Assembly (NCBI RefSeq): GCF_004798865.1
Contig: NW_025336598.1
Location: 19,500,339-19,564,338, forward strand
Direction of reading: 5' to 3'
DNA from: Varanus komodoensis
Lineage: Eukaryota; Chordata; Lepidosauria; Squamata; Varanidae
DNA: 64,000 nt
Shown here: positions 36,701 to 50,847 of the stretch, one piece after another
Layout: each line of letters begins with the position of its first letter
Numbering within the stretch: position 1 is the stretch's first letter
Notes under the pieces: generated by a model
Told to the model about the DNA's origin: nothing
The model's input: only the letters and a program-made list of their open reading frames with translations
The model's database searches: none
Position numbers and translations under genes: made by a program

Positions 36701-39700
36701 AGGAGAAGGTCAAGTAAGTGTGATAAATATGAGCAGATCTGGGAAGAGGGGGGAATGGGAAGATCTCTCACAACTGGACAGAACCTTCTTCAAGTGATGC
36801 CCTTCCTCTCAATGGAGGTCTCTCCTTCTGGCAGAAGGTCCCTTCCTCCCACATAAGGCAGATGCTGGATCCAACCCACAATTTCTAATGGAAAAATGGA
36901 AAACATTTTCCCCTCCTTCCCTCAATTCCTAGGGAATTGAAAGATAAGCGGAGAAAGAAAGCCAGCCTACATATTTAACAGTTATCTTCTCCAGTGTTCA
37001 ATTCCTTTTCAGAAAAACCTTCAGAATTCACATTAGGCATATCTGGCTGCTCTTACACAGAGCCCTTTCTTGTAACATTGGCCTTTCTTGACCAAGAGAT
37101 TTCAGCGAGAAAGCAGCTATCAAGGCCCACTACAGTACTAAAATACTGAATACATCTGCTGCTAAATCAGTTGTTTCATTCAGCAAATGAAAATCCCCCA
37201 CGAGTTTGATTTCTCACATTCTTCACATGCATGCCTTTTTCATTTGTGAACATACAACTCACCTCACAAACTAATGTAGCTGTGGTTGTTTTACCAATCC
37301 CTGGGGGACCAGAGAGTAAAGCAGCTTTCCAACTACCACCTTCATCTTTCTTTCCAAATTTATTCGATTTTACTGTGAGGAAAATGAAGTTTACACAATC
37401 AGGTCATATAATACCAAAAAGGAAGACAGGCAAAGACCAGTGTATCAGTCTTATAAATGCATAAATGGATGGGGAAATATGATGACACCTGCTCAGAAAG
37501 TAAAATCTTCACTTCTTTGTATGTCGGCGTTACAGAACAAGTAACTGATAAAAACAAAACAAATTTGGGTGTGATCTTCAAATTGGGCCAAAGATTGGCA
37601 TGAAGATACTGAGCAGATCTGAACATGGGTTCAAACCATGCTTAAAGCATGATTATTTGGACATGAGCAAGAACAAGTGAGACCACGGTCTCTGGCATCC
37701 ACTGTGAGGTCAGTGTAAACCATCTATGACTGCCCCATTAATAGGCTGTGAACATGACGTTTCAACCTAGAAGTTAACCCTGGGCTTTTTAGGGGTTAAA
37801 TAACCCCGTTAACTCAGCAACAGATGTTAACCAATACAAATCCCAGAATGGCCAGGTTCAAAGGTCATGCTATTGACTAAGAACACAGCAATTATACATT
37901 GCTCATTGAAAGAGAAATAAGGAGCATGTCAGGGCAGTTCATTTGCTTGATCTCATTCACTCCCACCAATTCATGTGTCAGGGTTGGTGCTACTTGTCAA
38001 CTGAGTCACACCACCAATACAATTGGTTTTATGTGTGAACTGAGTCATGCTACATACATACATAGTTATATAAACAACACATGATCAAAATTCCAGAAAA
38101 GCACCAGAAGAATCATATACTGTAAAATTACCATTTTTGTCCTCTGTAGTATTTGTATGCCAGTTTCGAAGCCAACGCAAGAGTTTATTGGCACAGCTCT
38201 GGTCACCTTGTTGTCCAATTATTGTTTTAAGGGATGTGGGCTTGTATTTGTCCACCCATAATAATGTCTCTGCTCCACCTTCACTTTTTTCTTGAATTGG
38301 GCTCTCAGCATCTTTTGGAACATGCTTTTTCTCCAGACTTTTCTGGTCAAAGTTCAGACCCCTCCTTGTTTCCACAATTTCCTTATTGCTGGATTTAGGG
38401 GTAAATTCTTTTTCAAGAGCAGATTTTTTCTTTTTGGGTTCACTCTCTTTCTTCAGAGGGCTATTTTTTGTTTTCTCTGTTGCAGCTTTTTGTGGGGTCT
38501 TCTCCCACTTGGATTTCATTTTCTTTGCCTTCAAAAGAAAGTGAACACATGCAGGTTTAAGCTCTAGGACAACAGCTTGTAAACTGGATACCTAGGAATC
38601 CTGCAACTTCTGTGGAAGCTTATTAGGGGTTTACCTCTATGAAATCAGTTTTGTAAGACTAGTTTTCAAGCAAAGACATGAACAAAGAATTCATACAAGG
38701 CAACAGTTAGGACCAACAGGCTTCACCAGTGTGCCAACCTACATAATACATAAAGGTGTTGAGACAGACAAGACAAAATGGAACGACATTGAAAGGCATA
38801 ATGCGTTTATTGAGAACAAGCATTCTTTGGTCCCTTCACTCACAGTGGGTGGAGAAGGGAATCTGTTCAGAAACTACTCATTCCAGGGATTCTGTGCGGT
38901 TTGAGATTAACAGGCTGGCATACTCCTTCAACTGCCTTGCTCATGTGGTTCAGTGTGTAAGGAACTTGCTTGACTGTGCTTATACCAGAGTGTAGAACCA
39001 ATTTTAGCACAAGGCCCAACTTTCATTTTAGAGATCTAGCAGGCTGCATTCCAGTGATGGGCAGGTCTAAGCCAAAAGGAGCCAGGTCCAAAGAAACCAC
39101 TCCCAAATATCAGCCTATTTTAGCTAAAAGCTCCTGTTGTAAGTAGCTAACCTTCATAAGCATATTTCAACTGCACAAAAGCCAGGAAACCAGCAAATAA
39201 TAGACATTTGGAGGAAAGTGAGTATGGCAATCTGGGGATGCCCAGAGGGCTGGATCTGACCCTTGAACCTAAAGGCTTGCACCCCTACTTTACATTTAAA
39301 GGAAAGAATGCATTCATAGAGGCATAAAAGATACTCCCTTCAGTGGGAAATTAATTTGTACAAACCTCTGCTTCAGCTGCTATTTCATACTTGGATTTCT
39401 TGGCTGGCATATTCCGAATCAGATCAAATAAGCCATCTTCATCAATAATTTTTGTCCCTAATGCTGATGCCTGTAACCAAACATAGGAAGGGGGGATTAT
39501 AAATTACTCACAGTTACCCAGCATTTGATAAGGCTTTGCAAGTCTGGAGCACTTTCACTTGACTATGTGGGGGGAGGGAGGGACAGGGGGAGGGAGAGAG
39601 ATTGGAAAATCAGATATCTCTGTTAATATCTCCTCTGCTCAACTCTCAACAAGAAGTTCTCAGCTCCAAGAAAGAGGAGAACTGACACACATTATACACA

Positions 39701-42700
39701 AACACACTCCAGGAAGTAGAAACAGAAAGTCAGGTTACTTACCTGTAACTGTCGTTCTTCAAGTGGCCATCTGTGCAGTCACACACAATTGGTACCGCGC
39801 CTGCGCAGTGCCTGTTGCTGGCCAGAATACCTAAGCTGCAACAGTTTTTGGTGGGAACTCCACACCCCTCCCCTCTGGTGCTATATAAAGCAGAGTGCCC
39901 ACCATTTTCCTCAGTCCCTGGAGACCGGCAGATCGCCCCCTAGCGGAGCATGCCACTCGTAGAGAAGTCGATAAAAAGAGACTGTCATCCCGTCCCTCGA
40001 CACCAAGTGGGGCTGGAGGGCGGGTTGTGTGACTGCACAGATGACCACTCGAAGAACGACAGTTACAGGTAAGTAACCTGACTTTCTTCTTCATGGTCTC
40101 TGTGCATCACACATAATGGGTGATTAGTAAGCTTCACTCACCGGAGGTGGGTCGGTGTCGTCAGTGAAGAATGGATGATAGGACGGCCCGTCCAAAGGAG
40201 CAAACTTTCCTGGCCTGAACATCCAGCCTGTAGTGCCTGGTGAAAGTACAGGGAGTTGTCCATGTGGCTACTTTACAGACGTCCAGCAGTGGAACGCCCA
40301 ATGAGAAGGCTGAGGAGGCTGCCATGGCTCTGGTGGAGTGACCCTTGGGCGGAACAGGGAGATCTATCTTGGCCAGCTGGTAAGCCAGTTCAATAGTCTG
40401 TACTATCCATTTTGATAGTCTTTGTGCAGAGAGAGGTGCACCCTTATCGGGTTTGGAGTATTTGACAAACAGGCGCTTAGTTTTCCTGAAGCTTTCCATA
40501 CATGACCGGTAGAAAGCTAAACATCGGTGCACATCAAGGGAATGCAGAGATTTCTCTACTGGAGTGGATGGGGATGGGAAAAATGCTGGAAGCACAACAT
40601 CCTGGTTAACGTGGAATGGTGTGGCCACCTTGGGAAGGAATGCTGGATCAGTTCATAGAATTACTTCTTTCTTGTGGAAATTGAGATATGGTGGATCCAC
40701 ACATAGGCCCTTCTTGAAGTTATGGCAACTAAAAAGGCTACTTTCCAAGACAGCAGCCTTAACACTGTCATTGTGAAGGGTTCAAAAGGAGCCTTGGTGA
40801 GCGCATGGAGAACTACAGATAAACTCCAAGTCGGTACCAATGGACGGATCGGAGGATGGAGATTTTGTAGTCCCTTAAGGAAGCGCCAGATGAGTGCATG
40901 AGAAAACACAGATAAGCCCAAGAGAGGGCCACGGAAATGCGATATGGCTGCAATACAGACCTTGATGGAAGTGGGTTTAAGTCCCGACTGATGCAATGAA
41001 AGCAAGAAGGAAAGGATATTATCGATGGAAGCCGATTCCAGAGTAAAACGGTTAGCTCCCGCAAATGTGGTGAAACATTTCCATTTCGCCTCATATGACC
41101 GATGAGTGGACTGTCAAAGAGTGGACTGTAGGATAAATTCAATTTCCTGCCACGCTGATGTAGCTTCAGAGGATAGTCGGGTGAGTTCTCTTGGTACCGA
41201 CTGACATTCTGGCATCGAGACCGAGGAACTTTGTTGGGGCCTGTCAGGATCGACGGAGGCAACTAGTGCAGGAGCCAAGCGGTGAGTTTGAGAGTGTTGA
41301 GATCGGGATGAAGAATCGTCCCCCTCCCTTGCATGATCAGGTGAGGGATTTGTGGCAGACGGAAGAACGTGCGTCTTGATAGTCTGAGCGCTGTTGAGAA
41401 CCAGGGTTGGCGGGGCCACCACGGTGTAATGAGGATCAGCCATGCTCGGTCCCAGGCAGCCTTCTCCAGAGTACGGGTGATCAATGGGATCAGTAGAAAG
41501 GCATATAGGAATGAATCTGACCAACTCACCATTAAGGCGTCCCCTAGTGAGTTCGGACCCGTTCCTGCCCTGGAGCAATAGGTCACGCACTTTGAATTCG
41601 ACGCTGTCGCGAACAGGTCCAGAGTCAGGGTACTCCACTGGGTAAACAAGTCTCTGCAAACTTGATTGTCCAATTCCCACGCGTGGGTCAATGACATTTC
41701 CTGCTCAAGGTGTCCGCTTCTTGGTTGTGTCTTCCCGCCAGATGGATTGCCGTTAGCGAAATCCCTCTGGGGATACACCAGTCCCAAATCTGCATGGATA
41801 GCTGAGCCAGCGGTACCAATTTTGTACCGCCCTGTTTGTTCAGGTAAAAAATGGTAACCGTGTTGTCAGATGCTACCTGTACCAAACTGTTCCTTAACAC
41901 GGGTTCGAATATCATATTGCTTTGAAAACTGCCAGCAGCTCGAGAAAGTTGATGTGATTGAGCCTCTTGTGTGCTTGCCAGGTGCCCTGTGTTCATAAGT
42001 TGGAATAGTGTGCTCCCCATCCCGTGAGAGTAGCATCGGTATGGAGTGAAATGGAGGGCTGTCGCCAGTGAAATGGAACACCAACTGTGAGATTGTCCGG
42101 GTTCATCCACCAAGTCAACGTTTGGCAAACTGAAGCAGGAGGAAGAAGAAGCCATCTTGGGGAAATGCGGAGGGGCTGGAAAACCACGTTGAACCACAAC
42201 TGGAGTCGCTGCATTCGTAGTCTGGCATTCGGAACTACTGCGATAGTTGATGCCATATGGCCCAACAGTTTTTGTATGAGCACTGCCTGGATTTGCCCGC
42301 TTCTCTAGACCCGACGGGCTACAGAGCAGAGTTTGTCCATATGGGTCCGTGGCAAAAATGCCCGTGCTCGAACCGAATTGAGTTGTGCCCCTATGAACTT
42401 GATGACCTGTGAAGGATGAGACAGGATTTTTTGGTATTAATAAGAAGACCCAAATCCTCTAGAAGAGTGCATGTAATGCAAACATCTGTAATGAGACGGT
42501 CCTGAGAGGATGAGACGATAAGCCAATCATCTAAATATGGATAAATTTGAATACCTCGTTGGCGAAGGTGAGCACATATCGGAGCCATACACTTTGTAAA
42601 TACCCTGGGGACTGTGGCAAGTCCAAAAGGGAGTACATTGTATTCAAAAATGTCGGAACCGACTGTAAACCGGAGAAATCTCCTATAAAACAGGTGAATG

Positions 42701-45700
42701 CCGATATGGAAATAGGCATCTTTCAGGTCAATGGACGCGAGCCAATCTCTCTCTATCAGGGGAAGGATATTTTGTAAGGTGGTCATACGGAATTTCTTAG
42801 TCGTAATAAAGGCATTGACACCCCTTAAATCGCGTATGGGGCATGAGCCACCATCTCTCTTTGGTACTGTGAAATATCTTGAGTAGAAACCGCAAGGTCC
42901 ATTGAAGTGGGAGACTTGGTGGATCGCTCCTTTCTGGAGTAACTGAGATACTTCTGCGCTAATTTCTGATGGGGCAGTGTATAACATCAGACCCGAAGGA
43001 GGAATGACATTGAACTCGATTCTGTATCCAAATTCGACTGTAGAGAGGACCCATCTATCAGATGTGATGGTCTCCCAAAGAGGGAGTTGACTTTGCAGCC
43101 GGCCCCCATAAGGAGGGGGGAGGGGTATAGGAGAGAGAGGACCAGTTTGCGGTGCCCCTCAACGTTGCCTCTTATCAGCGAGTTGGCGGCGGCGGTCCTG
43201 TTGTTATTGAGAGCTGGTTGCGTACGGTTCCGCTGTTGTCACTGAGGGAATTGTTGTTGACGTGACTGGTACCGGTGGTAAGGTTGGTATCTATGGTATC
43301 GAGATTGCTGCCACTTACGACAGTTTGAGCCCGGGAACTCCATCTTCCTGGCAGTAGCTCGAGCATTACAGATATGCTCAAGCTTGTGGTCTGTCCGATT
43401 GTGGAAGAGGTCCAATCCGTCGAATGGCATGCCCTTGATCCTTTTCTTGGTCTCCTCCGGGAAGCTACACGAGTGTAGCCAGGCATGTCTTCGGAGAGCG
43501 ACTGAGCCAACCAGAGCGTGGGAATCGCAGTCAACATGATGGCAGGCTGTGGTGAGCTGCTGGATTGCCAGCTGCATCGCCTCTCGAATGAAAACTCGAG
43601 TGAGGTCACATTGTTGTTCTGGGATGGACGAGGTAATCGCATCCAGCCGCTGCATCAGAAAATACTGATACCTTGGCAGTCGCCTCATAATTAGAAATTC
43701 TCAAGCCCAGACCCATCTCCACATAAATTTGCCTCGCCATAAGGTCGATTTCCCTTCCTTCCTTATCCCTAGGGGCCACGTGCTCCCTATTGTCTCACCC
43801 CTGGGATGATTCGACCACGATGGAGTTGGACTTCGGGTGTCTTAACAGGAAGGGAATGTCTTGCTCTCTAATTTTGTATGTGGACTCATATCTCCGTGAT
43901 GTCGACTGCGGTTGATCGAGAGCGGTCCATGTATCTTCCATAGCCTCCCATAAGGTTGTAATCAGAAGGATGGTGATTGTGGATGATTGTTCCTTATGGA
44001 CAGTATCATAGAAGTTGTCCTTATTAACGTTGGGCTGATGCTCAACCTTGATCTCCAAGGCTCTTGTCAGTCGACCCATAAGCTCACCGAAGGTAGCATA
44101 GGACGCCTCGGGCAACCTGGGTACCTGGGTGGAAATAACTGCCACAGGAGATGTAGAACAGTCATCCGAGTCCTCAGAGTCTGAGTCATATGGGTAAGGT
44201 GGGCTTGAGGATGAATGTGCCGGAGAAGGAGGATGGCGAGAGGTCGTCCGCGCTGAAGTAGACAGGGCCTCTGCCCTTGATTGTCGGGACTGACGGCCGT
44301 CTTCCCTTGGCATGTAGTAGCCGTATGGGAGTGGTCCCCAGTATTGAGGCTGCGATGCTTCCAGTCCTTTGTACGGCGTCGGTACCCATGACCTGGTGGA
44401 TTGTCCCGATGAGCGACACTGCTGGTCGGGCTCAATCGCCGTAGTCCTCCTGGAAGCCTCCAGGGAGAATGGCATCGGGGTCGGCCCTGGGGAGCGAGTC
44501 ACGGATCTCCCCATCCGACATCGACCCCTGAACGATCAGTTCGGGTGGATGTAACATAATCAGGTTCATGAGCTCAACTCTCTGTGGGGATCCTGGCGGC
44601 GTGACCTGCATCATCTCTCTCGGTGTCGGTGCCAAGGCTGCCGGGACCAATGGTGCCATCTGGACCGACAAGGCAGTCGAATCCAAGTCCCTTCATGGTT
44701 CCGGGGCAAGCCTACGTTTCTTAGTAGCCTTGCCCGACTTATCCTTTTTGGCCTTTTTCAGGACCGACGGATCCCTGTGGTCGGAATGCTTCTGCTTCTC
44801 CTTTTGTTTGAGCAAGGAGTGGGAGGAGCAAGAGGTCTCCTTGGAAGCAACTCCCCCGGATGGTCGAGGGGAGGTTACCATGGAAGGCCCAGTCAACATA
44901 GGCTGAGTGGCGAGCTCGTCCGAGACTAGTAAGGCCTGATCCCAAAGGATCTTTCTCAGCCTATTCTCTCGATTCTTCCTAGCCTGTTTGGTAAAGGCCA
45001 GGCAGTGCCTGCACTTGTCGATGCAATGCCCTTCTCCTAGACAAAGGAGTCGGAGCTCATGTGGGTCTGTTGCGGACAAATTAGGCCCACATTTCGAACA
45101 CTTTCAAAATGCCGCACGCTGAGCCATCGAGATCAGAAGGGAAATAGTGACGATAAGAGGAAAAAGAGGAAAAATACTTTTTTTTTTAAATATAGAACAG
45201 TAAGAAGAAGTAACCAGGAAAACAAGGGAAAAGAATTTGGATTCAACGGGTAAGAACAATTCTAGAACAAACAAGTAAGTACGAGAAGACAAGGTAATGG
45301 CTCGAGGCAATGCGATCAGCAGTTGAAAGAAGACTGAGGAAATGGTGGGCGCTCCGCCTTATATAGCACCAGGGGGAGGGGTGTGGAGTTCCCACCAAAA
45401 ACGGTTGCAGCTTAAGTATTCTGGCCAGCAACAGGCACTGCGCAGGTGCAGTACCCATTATGTGTGATGCACAGAGACCACAAAGAAGAAAATCAGGTTC
45501 CTGTCCCTTTCTCTTTGGAAGGGTGTGCAGGAGAAAGAGATCCCTTTCTGCTCCCTGGGAAGCAGGCAGGTAGAGAGGATCCCATTTTTCCTTTGATTCA
45601 TCTGAAAGAAAAAGGGACCCATTCTCTCTCCCTAGCCAACAAGTGCCTATTGTCATACATGTGCCAGAATTCTTTCATTATTCCCTACATAAAACAGTTC

Positions 45701-48700
45701 CACTCACCTGCCTTCCAAAGTTCTATACAGTTTATTAAGCTATAAAACATGAAAGCTAACATGATTACGAAACTGGAGCATCTTCCTTAAAAGGAAAGGC
45801 TAAAGAATTAGGTATATATAATGAGGGTTAGAAAAAAAGATACCAGGCGTAAATGTTAGAAATTTGTATAATCATATAACGTGAATCAGCATTGACAGGA
45901 GAGAATTGTCTCCTTCATATACAGTTTTATAACTGTAGCATCTAACTAAACCAATCTGAAGATGTCTTGTTGCCTGGGAAAGATGGACACTGTAATCCAA
46001 CTTATCTTAGGGACAGGTTGGTAATAGCTGCATAAAAAGAGCTGGCTAGAATCAAACAAAAAGGTAATTTTATACAATAAATAAATAAATGACACAAATC
46101 ATTGCCATGGATTATGGCAATACTCAGTAACTTAACTGACTGTAAAGAGTGAGACAAATTCACGGATGGTGTCAATTAATAATTGTTAGAAATGACAGTT
46201 AAATGTGACTTTGAGATTAAGGGGTAGTACATTTGTGTTTACCAGGCTATCACCATACTGCACCGACTCTAAAGTTTCCAAAAATACTGCTGGACACAAC
46301 TGGAGATAAAACCTTGATCTGATATAGTAGCAGCATTCTATTCTTAAGACTGGAACATGGCAATTACTCCCTTGACATGTGGCAGGTGATCAAGAGCTAC
46401 ATTTCCTGGTCTGCAAAAAGTAAATACCAGGCCACCCAAGATGAATGTGAAAGGTATGTGAGATTGGCCAGCCAGGAGAAGAGGATAATCCATGGGCCAC
46501 AGAGGAAAGAATCCTCTAATTATAGTTAAACAAAGAATGCAACACATTACACTTCAGCATATTTAGCTCATTCAACTCCAGAATAACTTACCTTTTCACA
46601 CTTGGACATACCACAGTCTCGACCCTTAATAAGGTAGCTCGTCTTCTTGCTGACATTACCAGTTACCTTCCCTCCATAGCGCTCAATTACAGACTTAGCC
46701 TCATCACGTTCAATAGATTCCAGGACACCTGTGATCACAAATGTCATACCTTCCAAGCAATTTTCACCACCCTAAAAGTCAAAATGGTGCAACAGGAAGT
46801 AGTTTATGGCAGTAACTATGAAGTCTACAGCATCTTTGTTCCAAGATAATCAGAAATAACCAGTTATTACTTTAAAAATCATAAAAATATGGTGACCTTT
46901 TTCATCATATGTTGTGAATGTCAAGTGAAAAATATTTTCGATTCAGTATGGGTAAAAAGGTGGCTCCCTGCAAATCAACTTGCAACTTTGAAGTCAGCTT
47001 TGTAAGCATTCATTCTTTCATTCATTGTATTTATATTCTACCCTTTTCCTTTCAAGGAACTCAAGGCAGCTTAAATAATTTGGCTTATGGCTGGTACCAA
47101 ACTTACTTTGCATATACAAATAAAATCTTTTTTCTTATGTTTGTCCAAATAAAGAGCCATCTGATCAAAGAAGTGAAAATGCACCAGGCAAAATAAGCAG
47201 GCATACAATTGTCCTTGCACTCACAAAGTTATACACAATAGACACTATGTTGCGGTATAGCAGTTAAGAGGTTTTGGACTTTGATTAGAAAGACTACAAA
47301 GGTCATGGGGCAGTCATCATCTCTCAGACCAGTGAATTCACAGGCTTATTGGGAAGGGAGAACAATGTATACCACCCTGATCTACTTGAAGAAAGGGTTC
47401 AATACAAGTTAATAGATGAAAGGTGAGGATTACACCTCTTCCAACAGAAGAGTGAGAACTAGGGAATCCTACCATACAGAATTGGTAACAGAATTTTTCT
47501 GCCCCAAGATAGACTAGGTCAGACTTCCTGGTCCAACAAACCACCAGGAAAAGCTCTAAAACATGGCTTGTAATCCTGATTTGTAGTGAGTGCTTGAACC
47601 AACTTCTCAGATCAGACTACTGTGGCTTAATAAATCAAGACATATTCTCTGAAGCTAGGCATTCAAGAAAAAAACAGAGCTTTGAACTTATGGTGTGTTG
47701 AACTGGAAACATCCCTTCTAAACCGTATATCTTACACAGGGAAAACAGAATAATCTTTACTTTTATTATTTATTTTGCATAATTTTATCCACAGTCTTAA
47801 GGTAATACCTAGTTTTCAAGTTGAAAAAGCTGCAATGTTCAAACTTCTTAAATATAATTTCCATGTTTATAGTTGGATTGAGGCCATATTCGGTAAAGCA
47901 TAAAATGTGTTTCTTGGTAGTATTAGCATATACTGGTACACTGTTCAGACAATGAATGGCAAGGCACACCTGTGGTTCCTGAGCTTTCCTAGTGAACATT
48001 AGAACTGCTAGTATTTCCCAGTGGCCACCTAAAGCTTTAAACCAGCAGTATGAATATCAGAATTAACCATGTTTATAGCATACCACATGTAAAAACCAAA
48101 GTATGCACATACATATATCTATCACTCACATTCACAACCGCCCCCCCCCCCAAGAAAGCTTCTCTGTACAACTTGGAAAGACACAAATTCTGTCTATTCC
48201 CATATAGGTTAAAAAGTACAACTGATTTTTAACTATGTTAATGCACCCACAGAGATTACAAGACCTGAGACTTTATGTATACACTGTGTATATGCACAGG
48301 AAGAAAATGCATGTGGCCCTCATGGGATTAAGAGAATAGAAGCAGGGGATCCAAACACAGGCATAACAATGACAGTCTGAGTAGACTGGGAAGAGTTCTT
48401 GCACCACACCAGAACAGCAGAGATACAGTGGTGCCCTCGCTCATGAACTTAATCCGTTCCAGGACTCTGGTCATGACCCAAATTGGTCGTGAGCCAAGTC
48501 AAATTTCCCCATAAGGTTCAATGTAAATAAAGTTAATCTGTTCTGTAACCATTTTTTAAATCAGAAAAATGTGAAGCAAAGTGACAACAAAGATTGCAGC
48601 CCTCCACCCCAAGCACAAGCGCAGCCATCTCCCCGTGCCCCCAGCAGGTCCAAGATCGCGCCTGTCATCCCTGCAGGTGCCCGTCATCCCAGCGCGCTGG

Positions 48701-50748
48701 GGGAGTGGGCGGGAGAGACAGGCATGATCACGGGCGCACTGGGGGAGGGAGAGATGGGCGCAAACGGTGCACTGGGGTGGGGAGATGGTCGCAATCTCAG
48801 TTCCATTCGTGCAGGGAATGCGTGCCTGATCAGAGGCGTGCTCCTGCACAAACGGAACTGCGATCACGGCCATCTCTCCCGCGGCTCTGCTTTGCTGCTC
48901 CCGTCTTTCCTGCAGCAGCGCACCTCTGATGACGCCTTCCCTGCACGAAAGCAACTGCAATCGTGGCCATCTCTCCACTTGGGGGGCGGGGGGGATATGG
49001 CTGCAATCACAGTTCCGTTCATGCAGGGAAGGCATGCCTGATCAGAGGCATGCTCCTGCAGGAAAGACAGGCAGAATCTCAGCCATCTCCCCCACGGCTC
49101 TGCTTTGCTGGTCCCGTCTTTCCTGCAGCAGGATGCTTCTGATCATGCACGCCTTTCCTGCACAAACGGAACTGCGATCGTGGCCATCTCCCCACTTGGG
49201 GGGGGGGATATGGCTGTGATCTTGGTCGCCACCCAAAGTAGTGTTCGTGACCCAAGTCAAATTTTTCAGAAATTTTTGTTCGTGACCTGATTTGTTCATG
49301 AACCAAGGCGTTCATGAGCCGAGGTACCACTGTACCAATCATGAGTGACATACAGTGTATACTATTCTTGTATATCAAACATTTGGACTCACTTGTGGTA
49401 TGTCTTTAGAGCCAAGTGCTTTGGGACCTTCTCGATTGAGGAAGCTTCTATAAGCCTGATAATTGGTTCGCTTCTTTTCAGAATCTTCAGGACTTACAGA
49501 CTTTAAAATCAAACAAAGGAAAGAAATCATATAACAGGGTTATAACCAGGTTTCGTATGGCTCAAAATTATGTGAAAAAATGAGTATGCCTTAACAGACA
49601 GACACAACTATCTGGCCCCCAACAGATCGGGATAAGCATGAGATGTGGAGACAATCACCCTGTAATTACAATAACTACTACAACATTTGGCATGCTTTTT
49701 TTCTGAACCTTATGCATAAAATAGGCATCTTGGTCCACAATATGGCAGAACATATGCATATGTATTCAGGCACTTCTATAGTACATCTCGGTTGACAGCA
49801 AGGTAAAATATGCCTCATCAGCATGCATTAAAAAACAGTAACAATCAAACATAATGACCTCAAGGGTGCTCCTCAAACCTACCTTAGATGTTTGGGGAGA
49901 GACCTTCTCCTTTGTAGGTGCTTTTCCTTTTGGAGTCACACTTTCTTTTTTGATACTCTCTTCTTCTGGAGTCCCATTTTCTATTTTAATACTGTCTGCT
50001 TTTTGTTTTAGCACTGCCAACTTGGAGCTAACCTTTGATGACATAATCTTATTTACCAAATCCTTCCTTTCTGTACTGACAGAAGACTCCGTATGAGCTT
50101 CCAGATTAATTTTATCATTTGCAGAATGAGGTTTTGCATCAAAACATGAACTGGCAGGTTTCACTGAAGGAAAAAGAGAGAGAGAGAGCCTTAAGCATAA
50201 AATAGCTAAATCCTGGCAAGCTGAGAATCCATTTTTCAAAACAAAAATTACCTTTGTGAGATTGCTTATTCTTTTCTGCTTCATCTGTACTAATTTTGTC
50301 CACTGAAGCTATCTGCTTCTCTTCAGGTTCTTTTCGAGGCTAAAGGAGTAACAGCAGATTAGAAGATGTCTTCATGAATAACTATTGTGGAGAACTATTA
50401 CTAATAGTAAATAAGAAGCTGTTTTACAGTAGAACTTAAAATCTCAACTATTTTAAAACCATTATTCTTCAAAGCACTTTATAACAGTACTTCAGCCCTT
50501 TAAAAAACCAGTAATGTAAATCAGGTATTAACTGATTAAATTGGAGATGTGCAATTTATGGTGCAGATTGCTTTCATAAACGGTAGCACCAATGTCCTAA
50601 AAGCTGGGTATATTTGCAGGATGTGGCAGTGTTTATTAGCCAAATAATTATGTATTAATTAATACCCTTAAAATTAATACCCATTTTTAATACTGAAGAG
50701 TTTCCATCTTTGCCGTTCAAAACTTCAATAAATCAAGATAACCCCCCC

Positions 50749-50847
<99 letters not shown>

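Larger units (their letters stand above)
39734..45499 (-). mobile_element. DIRS-type tyrosine-recombinase retrotransposon (fossil)
   Basis: A nearly full-length DIRS1-group element of about 5.77 kb in RFC1 intron 11, in the same orientation as the host gene. It shows all hallmark parts: inverted terminal repeats, an internal complementary region, a gag-like region, reverse transcriptase with RNase H, and a tyrosine recombinase instead of an integrase. No target duplication is expected for this family, and none is seen. The coding parts are broken in several places, so it is a fossil. The two terminal repeats differ at about nine places over about 120 bp. This suggests moderate age, older than the L2 copy at 61367-62800 appears. 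Confidence 0.92.

Noticed and set aside
39734-45499. The DIRS as an undescribed class of element
   Set aside because: All parts fit the known DIRS1 group. Only the subfamily may be new, which cannot be judged without a library search.
48571-49041. Open frames of over 100 codons on both strands
   Set aside because: They lie inside the GC-rich tandem core of a Tigger-like element, where stop codons are rare by composition. The translations carry the repeat period.
50742-50842. Possible counterpart of the human RFC1 AAGGG ataxia repeat
   Set aside because: The human expansion is in intron 2, which lies past the right edge. This run is CA/GA in intron 7 and unrelated.
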